A stretch of 11,292 bases of DNA, taken from contig CAMLRE010000026.1 of NCBI GenBank assembly GCA_946482355.1, positions 1 through 11,292 of the forward strand, in the 5' to 3' direction. The notes under the pieces were generated by a model, which was not told where the DNA came from, made no database searches, and saw only the letters and a list, made by a program, of their open reading frames with translations. The translations under genes were made by a program, and so were the position numbers. This document shows positions 1-6,019 of this stretch, piece by piece; within the stretch, counting starts at the first letter, position 1; every line of letters starts with the position of its first letter. Source of the stretch: an uncultured Bdellovibrio sp. (GTDB lineage Bacteria > Bdellovibrionota > Bdellovibrionia > Bdellovibrionales > Bdellovibrionaceae).

Positions 1-166
1 TAGACGAACCAATACTGTGCGGATCACGAGTGGGTTCGACTCTTGTCGCGCGACCGGAACTATCGGTATACCCTAAATCTTTAGCGTCTTTTTCGTTGGC
101 TTCAGCGGGCTCAACTCTTTGGTTTTTTGGCATTTCTTTTTTTGGATGAACATTGAATTTTGGCAT
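1..166 (-). CDS. Small hydrophilic hypothetical protein, 3' end outside the window
   Basis: An open frame runs from an ATG at 166 to the left window edge (55 codons seen, no stop). It is supported by a near-consensus Shine-Dalgarno AGGAGG (175-180, minus strand) 8 nt before the ATG, the best ribosome site in the window. The visible protein starts MPKFNVHPKK and is very hydrophilic: rich in Lys, Glu, Pro, Asp and Arg, with no Cys or Trp, no signal peptide and no membrane segment. It is probably cytoplasmic and perhaps disordered in this part. I do not recognise a family and propose no function. The gene is divergent from ppc; their starts are 159 bp apart. The strong ribosome site makes a real gene likely despite the truncation. 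Confidence 0.6.
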   Translation of the reverse strand, partial: MPKFNVHPKKEMPKNQRVEPAEANEKDAKDLGYTDSSGRATRVEPTRDPHSIGSS

Positions 167-230
167 ATAACTAACCTCCTTAACTTCTTGCTCAGCAAAG
201 TTTAAGCCGTAGAACAAATTGCCCCATTAA

Positions 231-259
231 ATTAAACCACCGGGCGATTCTCCCCGCAA
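231..259 (-). promoter_or_regulatory. Candidate sigma70-type promoter for the small left-edge gene
   Basis: On the minus strand TTGCGG (254-259) and TTTAAT (231-236) are separated by 17 nt. This would give a leader of about 60 nt before the ATG at 166. The -35 box is imperfect and the call is by eye, so it is tentative. Confidence 0.28.
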
Positions 260-275
260 AGGAGCGTTAACTTCT

Positions 276-304
276 TTTTGAAATGGTTGTTAGATTGCTA
301 TTAA
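276..304 (+). promoter_or_regulatory. Candidate sigma70-type promoter for ppc
   Basis: TTTTGA (276-281) and TATTAA (299-304) are spaced by 17 nt, placing a start site near 311 and a short leader of about 15 nt that carries the G-rich stretch GGGTGGGGG just before the ppc ATG. Spacing is ideal but both boxes are imperfect. No operator or riboswitch is evident in the 159-bp divergent region. Confidence 0.35.
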
Positions 305-325
305 AGCTCCCTGGGTGGGGGATGT

Positions 326-2695
326 ATGCTAAATTCTGTTCAAGACTTTCATTTAAATAAGTTAGTTCCAAAGAAAAAAAAGGTGGCTCCTGAATTACGC
401 CATCTTATTCGCGAATCAGTGGCGCTATTAGGTGAAGTGATCAAGCGCGAATTGGGCGCTGAAGGATTTAAACAGATCGAAAATCTTAGATTACAGATGA
501 CTTACCTTCGCGAAGCTTTTGTAAAATTAAAATCTTTAAAACACCAATTAGAAAAAATTAGCCCTGAACAACGTTATCAAATAGCACACGCTTTTACCTT
601 AATGATTCAGCTAATGAATGCAGGTGAAAATGCTTACCGTAGCCACCGCTTAAAAGTGAATAAAAAGTTTAAAATATCAGACATTCACCCTGAAAGTATA
701 ACTTATGTATTAACAGCGCACCCGACCGAGGCAAGGTCAGCACAAAATATTTCAGTCTTTCAAGATATTCAAAAAATTCTTATCGATATTTTAGCCACTA
801 ATGAATTTGAAAAAAAAATGCAAATTAAGCCTTATCAAAGAGAAGACCTGTTACATTTTTTAGAAATTGCCTGGAAAACACCGGTCATGCGTAAGCGGTC
901 TCCTAAAGTTAAAGATGAAGCTGAAACTCTTTATGCCCAACTTTTTAGAAAACACATTCTAACAACTTTAATGAACGCTAACGAGCGAAAAGTAAATCTA
1001 CGTATTCATAGCTGGATTGGCAGTGATAAAGATGGCCACCCCGGAGTTCATGAAAAAACCTTATTGCAAAGTTTAACCCTTGCCAGAAATGAAATTTTAA
1101 AACAAATCACAAACCGTCTTATCGAAGTTCGGGCCACCTTAAAACTAATTTCAGATGAAGACCTAATAAAACAAATTAACGAATTGTTGGTAAATGCCAA
1201 ATCACTAAGACATATAAAAACAAAAGATGTAAAACGTGTTGAAAAGTTTAAAACAGAAATTTTAAACTTGATTACCGATTATGAAAATAAAATAGGAATC
1301 ATTCACCCAGAACTTCGCACAATAAACCAATTGCTTGAGTTATTTCCCGGCTTAGTGATTCCAATGGAGCTTCGCGAGGCCTCTGATGTTATCATGTCAC
1401 GCCCGAAAAACAAAAAAGGTCTGGCCATTGATCGTATGTTAAAAACAATCGCTTCTATCTCAGCCGGCGGAGATCCACGTTGGTACGCCCGATCTTTTAT
1501 TATCAGTATGGCTGAATCAGCCCATCACGTAAAAACAGCAGCTTTAAAACAACGAAAATACTTAGGCCAGATCATTCTTCCGGTGGTGCCGTTATTTGAA
1601 GAAGCTTTATCGTTAGCTCAATCGGCAGAAATTATGACAGAAGTTTTTAAAGACGATGTTTTAAAAACAGCGATTAAAAAACATTGGGATTCAAAAGTTG
1701 AAATTATGGTAGGTTATTCAGATTCAAGCAAAGAGGCCGGAGTTTTTCCAAGCCGCTTGGCTATTGCTGAAGCTCTGCCACGTTTAGAAAAAGTTTGCCG
1801 CGAGCACCAAATGATTCCGGTCTTTTTTCATGGCTCAGGCGGAAGTGTCGATCGCGGTGGCGGAACACTTGATAACCAAACGGCTTGGTGGCCTAAAAGT
1901 GCTGTGAATAATTTTAAAGTCACAGTTCAGGGTGAAATGATTGAACGCTGGTTAGCAACGCCTATGATTGCCGATCGCCAATTAGAAAATATTGCTCAGT
2001 GTGCAACTGAAGTTTTAAAAAGAAAATTTCACTCGCCAGAAAATGCCGATTTAAAAGCTTTCGCTGAAGAAATCACAAAGTCGTATCGAAGTAAAATTAC
2101 CGATGCTGAATTTTTACAAATCGTAAAATCAGCTACGCCTTATGCTATGATGAGCTATCTAAAATTAGGTTCACGCCCCGCCCGAAGAACGAAAGAACTG
2201 ACCGTTAAAGCCTTAAGAGCCATTCCGTGGATTTTATGTTGGATTCAAACAAGACTTCTTTTTCCGGTCTGGTGGGGCGCAGGCAGCGCCTGGGAGAAAT
2301 CAACACCAGAACAAAAAAAAGCTTTAACTTACGAATTCGAACGTAACCCGGTATTTAATTCTTACGTGAAAGCATTAGATTTTACTTTAGCTAAAGTGGA
2401 ACTGGCGGTTTTTAAAACTTATTTATATGAAAGTTCTTTACCAAAAGAACTTATTCAAAAATTTTCAACAGAAATTGAAGACGAATATAATCGCACAGTT
2501 AAGTTTTGCAAAACGATCACCAGATCACACAAGTTACTAGATACAAAACAATGGCTTCAAGAAAGCGTTCAGCTTCGAGCGCCGATGATTCACCCTCTTA
2601 ATCTTTTACAAAACATAGCTATGAAAAATAAAGAGATCGATTTATTAAGATTAACGGTCACTGGAATTTCCAGCGGCATGATGTCTACAGGTTAA
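326..2695 (+). CDS. ppc: Phosphoenolpyruvate carboxylase
   Basis: Cytoplasmic enzyme that adds bicarbonate to PEP to make oxaloacetate, refilling the TCA cycle. The 789-aa protein is shorter than the usual 870-970 aa but collinear with the family. Visible motifs: LTAHPTE with catalytic His132; WIGSDKDGHPGV (230-241); ELRE with Arg350; PLFE with Glu425 and GYSDSSK with Asp466 (predicted metal ligands) and Lys469; the glycine-rich loop FHGSGGSVDRGGG (501-513); GSRPARR (615-621) and RAIPW (Arg631); and a family-typical C-terminus ending in STG. Family knowledge: the loop normally reads FHGRGG..GRGG. Here its first Arg is Ser504, whereas the Arg equivalent to E. coli Arg587 is kept (Arg510). The penultimate-region Asn of the aspartate-inhibitor site is Ser787. 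Start ATG 326 follows a G-rich stretch; an out-of-frame ATG at 322 gives only 12 codons. Identity as PEPC is very secure; kinetics and regulation may differ. Confidence 0.95.
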   Translation: MLNSVQDFHLNKLVPKKKKVAPELRHLIRESVALLGEVIKRELGAEGFKQIENLRLQMTYLREAFVKLKSLKHQLEKISPEQRYQIAHAFTLMIQLMNAGENAYRSHRLKVNKKFKISDIHPESITYVLTAHPTEARSAQNISVFQDIQKILIDILATNEFEKKMQIKPYQREDLLHFLEIAWKTPVMRKRSPKVKDEAETLYAQLFRKHILTTLMNANERKVNLRIHSWIGSDKDGHPGVHEKTLLQSLTLARNEILKQITNRLIEVRATLKLISDEDLIKQINELLVNAKSLRHIKTKDVKRVEKFKTEILNLITDYENKIGIIHPELRTINQLLELFPGLVIPMELREASDVIMSRPKNKKGLAIDRMLKTIASISAGGDPRWYARSFIISMAESAHHVKTAALKQRKYLGQIILPVVPLFEEALSLAQSAEIMTEVFKDDVLKTAIKKHWDSKVEIMVGYSDSSKEAGVFPSRLAIAEALPRLEKVCREHQMIPVFFHGSGGSVDRGGGTLDNQTAWWPKSAVNNFKVTVQGEMIERWLATPMIADRQLENIAQCATEVLKRKFHSPENADLKAFAEEITKSYRSKITDAEFLQIVKSATPYAMMSYLKLGSRPARRTKELTVKALRAIPWILCWIQTRLLFPVWWGAGSAWEKSTPEQKKALTYEFERNPVFNSYVKALDFTLAKVELAVFKTYLYESSLPKELIQKFSTEIEDEYNRTVKFCKTITRSHKLLDTKQWLQESVQLRAPMIHPLNLLQNIAMKNKEIDLLRLTVTGISSGMMSTG

Positions 2696-2717
2696 ATTTT
2701 AAAGATAATTAAGAATT

Positions 2718-2791
2718 TGGAGGTGACGGAGGGACTTGAACCCCCGTACAAGCTTTTGCAGAGCCTTGCCTAACCCCTCGGCCACGTCACC
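2718..2791 (-). tRNA. tRNA-Cys, anticodon GCA, CCA encoded
   Basis: The minus strand folds into a full cloverleaf. The acceptor stem GGTGACG/CGTCACC is perfect over 7 bp, followed by a D arm closed by GCC/GGC. The anticodon stem AGGCT/AGCTT has one G-U pair, with loop CTGCAAA giving anticodon GCA. The T arm is GGGGG/CCCTC around TTCAAGT. The discriminator is U73, the known cysteine identity base, followed by an encoded CCA (2718-2720). The gene lies 27 nt downstream of the comM stop and 22 nt from the convergent ppc stop. Confidence 0.97.
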
Positions 2792-2809
2792 ACTTGAAAG
2801 GTCAGCAAC

Positions 2810-2838
2810 AATTTAACTCTAGTTCATCCCCTTTTCAA
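2810..2838 (-). promoter_or_regulatory. Candidate tRNA-Cys promoter overlapping the comM 3' end
   Basis: Minus strand TTGAAA (2833-2838) and TAAATT (2810-2815) sit 17 nt apart. Transcription would begin near 2803, about 11 nt before the mature tRNA 5' end. The -35 box and spacer lie in the last codons and stop of comM, so coding and promoter sequence overlap. Box match is good at -35 and moderate at -10. Confidence 0.42.
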
Positions 2839-4156
2839 GCTGCAAAAAGCCCTTTACCGTCCAAGATTCACTCTTTTTTAGGTGCTTATTGGTTATTTCT
2901 GGGGCTTGATCTTCGATGGCAAAAATTTGTGCAACCTTAACTAAGGCTTGTTGACGTCGACCTGAAAGCTCGGAATAGGTCTCTTCAATCATTTCTAGAT
3001 CGATTTTAGGCTTAGTTTTTTGCTCCAAAGCTTTCCAGTTTTCGATACGTTTTAGAATTTCATGGCCCGAATGCGTTCTTTGCGGTCTTTTTAATTTATG
3101 AAAATACATTAAGCCAAAACGATCCGCTAGCGGCCCACTTAATCTGTCTAAATAGCTTTTACATTTTGAAGCTCCAAAGCGGCAGCCTGAAAAATCATAA
3201 CCAGGAATCCATTTTCCACACGGGCAAAAGTTACTCGTGGCAATAACTTGAAAAGAAGGTTTAACTTCTTTCACCCGCCCGGCTCTGGCAATTCGTAAAA
3301 CTTCACCGGTCATGGGCTCTCGCAATGATTCTAGAATCTGTGAATGAAATTCTAAAAGTTCATCCATCAAAAGCACACCGTTTTCAACTTTTTCGATTTC
3401 ACCTTCGGCCAGTTGAACTCCACCACCTAAAAAAGCACCCACGGTTAAAGAATGATGGGGTGCTATAAAAGGAAACCAATCATCGTGCGTAGGAGCTTCA
3501 TCAGAAGAATAAAAACTAATAAAGCGCTTAGCTAAAAAAGATTTTCCTGCACCTGCTTGACCAGCCAATAATGTATGAAGACCACTTGTAGACATTAAAA
3601 AAATTAACTCGGCTTCTTCTTCTGAAAACTTTTGTTCTAAACCGATCTGCGGCCTTCGCAAAACAGTTTTAGGCGTTTGGGCCCGCGAAATCATAACGTC
3701 AGAAACTAAATCCATAAGTCTTGAAAATTCATGACTTTCAGTCAAAGCATTTCCTGTTAACACCAAGTCATTATTCACATTTTTAAAATATTTTAAATCT
3801 TCAGGCTCACGAACGCCGCCGTTTAAATCAAGCTCACCGTAAATCAAATGTTTCTGCGTTTCTTCGCATAAAATTTTTTGCCCGGTTAAATGTAAAATAC
3901 CTAAAGCCACGGCTAACTCTAAGCCTGACGATGATTTTTTAAGAGAACTGGGCCTGATATTCACAATCACTTGCTGTGATAATGGAAATTTATAGCCAGC
4001 AGATTTCATCGCAGCCTTAATACGAAAAAAACTTTCTTTAATGACCTTATCTGGAAGGCCTAAAAAATGAATTTGTGGAATACCCGGAATCAGTTCTATT
4101 TCAACGATGGCCGGAACTAGACGATTTTGATTTTCGATCAGTGTTTTTAAAATCAT
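2819..4156 (-). CDS. comM: ComM/YifB-family Mg-chelatase-like AAA+ ATPase
   Basis: Family knowledge: ComM (YifB) is a hexameric AAA+ helicase that drives branch migration when single-stranded DNA recombines during natural transformation. Residues count from ATG 4156 (445 aa). The N-terminal ChlI-type domain shows GLPDKVIKES. The AAA+ core has Walker A GQAGAGKS (199-206), the family FIAPHHSLTVGAFLGGG stretch, Walker B GVLLMDE (Asp265, Glu266) and CPCG followed by two more Cys (311, 313, 325, 332), then SGPLADR. The C-terminal Mg-chelatase domain is present but short; relatives are about 500 aa. The frame also opens at TTG 4174, but ATG 4156 aligns better with family N-termini. Neither start has a clear Shine-Dalgarno, and a strong hairpin abuts the ATG. 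It follows the xerC-like gene by 94 bp on the same strand. Family is sure; a role in transformation here is inferred. Confidence 0.9.
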   Translation of the reverse strand: MILKTLIENQNRLVPAIVEIELIPGIPQIHFLGLPDKVIKESFFRIKAAMKSAGYKFPLSQQVIVNIRPSSLKKSSSGLELAVALGILHLTGQKILCEETQKHLIYGELDLNGGVREPEDLKYFKNVNNDLVLTGNALTESHEFSRLMDLVSDVMISRAQTPKTVLRRPQIGLEQKFSEEEAELIFLMSTSGLHTLLAGQAGAGKSFLAKRFISFYSSDEAPTHDDWFPFIAPHHSLTVGAFLGGGVQLAEGEIEKVENGVLLMDELLEFHSQILESLREPMTGEVLRIARAGRVKEVKPSFQVIATSNFCPCGKWIPGYDFSGCRFGASKCKSYLDRLSGPLADRFGLMYFHKLKRPQRTHSGHEILKRIENWKALEQKTKPKIDLEMIEETYSELSGRRQQALVKVAQIFAIEDQAPEITNKHLKKSESWTVKGFLQLEKGMN

Positions 4157-4188
4157 AAAGCCCAGGCTTTGCAAGGCCTAGGCTTTAT
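4155..4188 (-). promoter_or_regulatory. Hairpin pairing with the comM start codon
   Basis: Minus strand arms AAAGCCTAGGC and GCCTGGGCTTT form an 11-bp stem (one G-U) with loop CTTGCAAA; two further A-U pairs at the base include the A and U of the comM AUG at 4156. The alternative TTG start (4174) sits in the loop. It could restrain translation of comM or act as a weak terminator after the recombinase gene; the following T-tract is poor on this strand. Confidence 0.45.
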
Positions 4189-4230
4189 TTATTAAGTTTA
4201 ATTTTACGATTAACTTTAAAGATTTACGAT

Positions 4231-4250
4231 TTTCGGATTTTAATCCGAAA
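4231..4250 (-). terminator. Hairpin directly after the recombinase stop codon
   Basis: TTTCGGATT and AATCCGAAA are perfect complements around a 2-nt centre, beginning at the base next to the TAG of the recombinase gene. There is no convincing T-tract on either strand, so it may be an mRNA 3'-end or processing structure rather than an intrinsic terminator. Confidence 0.3.
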
Positions 4251-5138
4251 CTAAATCGCTACGTCTTTAAGTTTAGACATTGGGTGATGTTCATCAACCG
4301 CTTTCGTGGTCGTTGCTGTCGATACCGCTGTGTAAACTTGCGTTGTTTGAATACTTGCGTGACCTAAAAGCATTTGGATCGAACGAAGATCGGCTCCGCC
4401 TTCTAAAAGAGCTGTCGCACAACCGTGTCTGAATCTGTGCGGATGAACAGGTTCTTCAAAACCAGCTTTTGCCGACCAAGAAGCTAACCATCTCCATACA
4501 TCAATGCGCGATGGACGGTGTCCACGGTCATTTAATAATAAAGAATTTTGTCCCGATTCATCATAAGCTAATAAATGACGAGAATGTTTTAGATATTTAT
4601 CTAAAGCTTCAAATAAAGTCTCTGTAAGAGGAATTAATCTTTCTTTTTTGCCTTTACCTAAAACTTTCACCCAACGTTCAGTGGCTGAAAAATCTGATAA
4701 GTTTAAAGAAATTAATTCTGAAACTCGGCAACCTAAACCATATAAGAATAATAACGTTAATTGGTTACGGTATTTTTTTGCCGGATCAGGCACTTCACAA
4801 GAAGCAAATAGCTTTTCAAATTCTTGAAAAGTAATGGCTTTAGGAAGTGATGATTTCACTTTTGGTGGACGAAGTTCACGTAATTCTTCTGATTTAATCC
4901 CGCGAGATTCGCAGAACTTAAAATAAGTACGTAAAGAAGAGATCACACGCGCTTGTGAGCGAGTTGATAACCCTTCATCTTTCATGAAATCGTAGAATTC
5001 AGCTAAGCGTGTGCTTTTTTGCAGAAAAGCTTTGTATAATTCCAAATCTCTTCTGTAGGCCATCACAGTATTTAGTGAACGCCCTCTTACATGTTGCAAA
5101 TCATCGAAGAACTCAATCCAAAGAGGTAGTAAATTCAT
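4251..5138 (-). CDS. xerC: XerC/XerD-type tyrosine recombinase
   Basis: Site-specific recombinase; family members resolve chromosome dimers at dif near the terminus, acting with FtsK at division. From ATG 5138 the protein is 295 aa, matching XerC/XerD (about 300). It has an N-terminal SAM-like core-binding domain (roughly 1-90), then the catalytic domain with all six expected residues: Arg138 (GCRVSEL), Lys162 (LGKGKKER), His234 and Arg237 (HPHRFRH), His260 (LLGHASI) and nucleophile Tyr269 (TQVYT). The tail contains HHPMSK as in Xer proteins. The frame could extend to TTG 5174, but family alignment favours the ATG; neither has a visible Shine-Dalgarno. Length and tail argue for a housekeeping Xer protein rather than a phage integrase. 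XerC versus XerD cannot be settled by eye, so the symbol is provisional. Confidence 0.92.
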   Translation of the reverse strand: MNLLPLWIEFFDDLQHVRGRSLNTVMAYRRDLELYKAFLQKSTRLAEFYDFMKDEGLSTRSQARVISSLRTYFKFCESRGIKSEELRELRPPKVKSSLPKAITFQEFEKLFASCEVPDPAKKYRNQLTLLFLYGLGCRVSELISLNLSDFSATERWVKVLGKGKKERLIPLTETLFEALDKYLKHSRHLLAYDESGQNSLLLNDRGHRPSRIDVWRWLASWSAKAGFEEPVHPHRFRHGCATALLEGGADLRSIQMLLGHASIQTTQVYTAVSTATTTKAVDEHHPMSKLKDVAI

Positions 5139-5193
5139 ATCTATAATTTGAAACGTGATTTTAGAATTAGGCAAGACTTTTGTTTGGGTTCAC

Positions 5194-5216
5194 AAAAATG
5201 CCATGATGGCATTTTT
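5194..5216. terminator. Perfect 11-bp inverted repeat with A and T tracts
   Basis: AAAAATGCCAT and ATGGCATTTTT flank a single central G. As RNA it is a stem of 9 bp or more ending in five T on either strand, the shape of a bidirectional intrinsic terminator. On the minus strand it lies after the lipoprotein terminator and 56 bp before the recombinase ATG, so it is either a backup terminator or an attenuator in the recombinase leader. Confidence 0.45.
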
Positions 5217-5263
5217 GCGCGCTAGCCCCGCAGCGAAGCGGAGTGGGTTGAGGGCAGGAGCCC
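5217..5263. repeat. GC-rich double-hairpin element, possibly REP-like
   Basis: This 47-bp island is much richer in G and C than its surroundings. It contains CCCCGC-AGCGAA-GCGGAG (5226-5243, 6-bp stem with one G-T) and GGGC-AGGA-GCCC (5252-5263). It sits between two terminator-like hairpins in non-coding DNA, a typical place for dispersed extragenic palindromes. Only one copy is visible here, so its repeat nature is inferred. Confidence 0.3.
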
Positions 5264-5314
5264 GAAACAAAAAACAAGGGCGACAGTGTGATGGCTCTTC
5301 ACAAAGTCGCCCTT
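5264..5314 (-). terminator. Strong intrinsic terminator of the lipoprotein operon
   Basis: On the minus strand a perfect 9-bp stem (AAGGGCGAC/GTCGCCCTT, 5276-5284 with 5306-5314) is continued inward past a 2x2 internal loop by TGTGA/TCACA, then followed by TTGTTTTTTGTTT. It lies about 80 bp after the stop of the 194-aa lipoprotein gene. Confidence 0.8.
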
Positions 5315-5394
5315 TAAATAAAACAATTCCTATAAAATCTTTTACGATCTTAAATCTTAATAAATTACTTTAACTATTTTGTGTGAAGCGCTTG

Positions 5395-5979
5395 TTAATC
5401 GACTAAAACGTCGGCGTAACAATTGTACCCGTTCACGTTTTCGATCACGATTTTTCCGAAGATTCGGCCATATTGCGGAATTTCCGTCCACAGGTTACCC
5501 ATTTGGTTATAAGGTTTTGCCGAAACTTGAGCGTTACGAATTGATAAAATCATACTTGCCGGACCACTTGCCTGCATTCTTACATTCTGCACAAGAGCAT
5601 TTGCCCATACACCGGTTTGAATAGTTGATAGATTGTATGTTCCTGACGGAACTAAACATCCACCCACATACTGACCCATAGTTACGGTTAAAGCTCCGTT
5701 TACAGCCACCGGGCCAACATAGTTAATCACCGGAGATCCATAAATTTGATTGTTGTAATAAGGGGCCGCAACACCTGAAGAACTTAAAAAACTTAAGTTA
5801 AAAAACAGTGTTTGGTTCGTGTCTTTTGATTCCGATCTGAAAAACTCAGACCCACCGATTCCGTTTTGGTAAACCGGAAGGTTTGCTTGGCCATTGTTAG
5901 TTTTATTTTCGCAAGCAATCACGAAAGCTGTAGCGATTGTAACTGCTGTTAGTGACATCATTTTAGTAAAAGTTTTCAT
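5395..5979 (-). CDS. Orphan lipoprotein, 194 aa
   Basis: Exported lipoprotein of unknown function. The N-terminus has positive residues (K2, K6), a hydrophobic stretch and a lipobox V-I-A-C with Cys23 as the lipidated residue. The next residue is Glu, not Asp, so by the enterobacterial rule it should go to the outer membrane. The mature part is rich in Asn, Gly, Tyr and Ser with alternating hydrophobic stretches that suggest beta structure, and has two Cys (108 and 187) that could form a disulfide. I recognise no domain. The ATG follows GAGGA with 6-nt spacing, giving a firm start. It lies 40 bp downstream of a second lipoprotein gene on the same strand, with no promoter or terminator seen between, so the two are probably co-transcribed; the strong terminator at 5264-5314 ends the unit. 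Confidence 0.88.
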   Translation of the reverse strand: MKTFTKMMSLTAVTIATAFVIACENKTNNGQANLPVYQNGIGGSEFFRSESKDTNQTLFFNLSFLSSSGVAAPYYNNQIYGSPVINYVGPVAVNGALTVTMGQYVGGCLVPSGTYNLSTIQTGVWANALVQNVRMQASGPASMILSIRNAQVSAKPYNQMGNLWTEIPQYGRIFGKIVIENVNGYNCYADVLVD

Positions 5980-6019
5980 AAAATCCTCGATTTATCAGTC
6001 TCAAAGTTTCTATAAAGTT

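Noticed and set aside
322..360. Short upstream frame starting at ATG 322, overlapping the ppc start
   Set aside because: It is only 12 codons, begins 4 nt before the real start in another frame, and has no support beyond chance.
2694..2718. AT-only imperfect inverted repeat between ppc and tRNA-Cys as a bidirectional terminator
   Set aside because: The stem has no GC pairs apart from one wobble, a mismatch, and would be unstable.
2718..5138. tRNA-Cys next to a tyrosine recombinase as the edge of an integrated element
   Set aside because: The recombinase has Xer length and tail, is over 1.4 kb from the tRNA with comM between, no duplicated tRNA end is seen, and no phage or plasmid genes are present.
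5139..5394. A dif recombination site near the xerC-like gene
   Set aside because: No 28-bp site with two 11-bp Xer arms around a 6-bp centre resembling known dif sequences could be found; the palindromes present fit terminators better.
5155..5624. Two short plus-strand open frames across the recombinase/lipoprotein intergenic region
   Set aside because: They cross the terminators and hairpins, have no ribosome sites or protein-like composition, and the second is antisense to the 194-aa lipoprotein gene.
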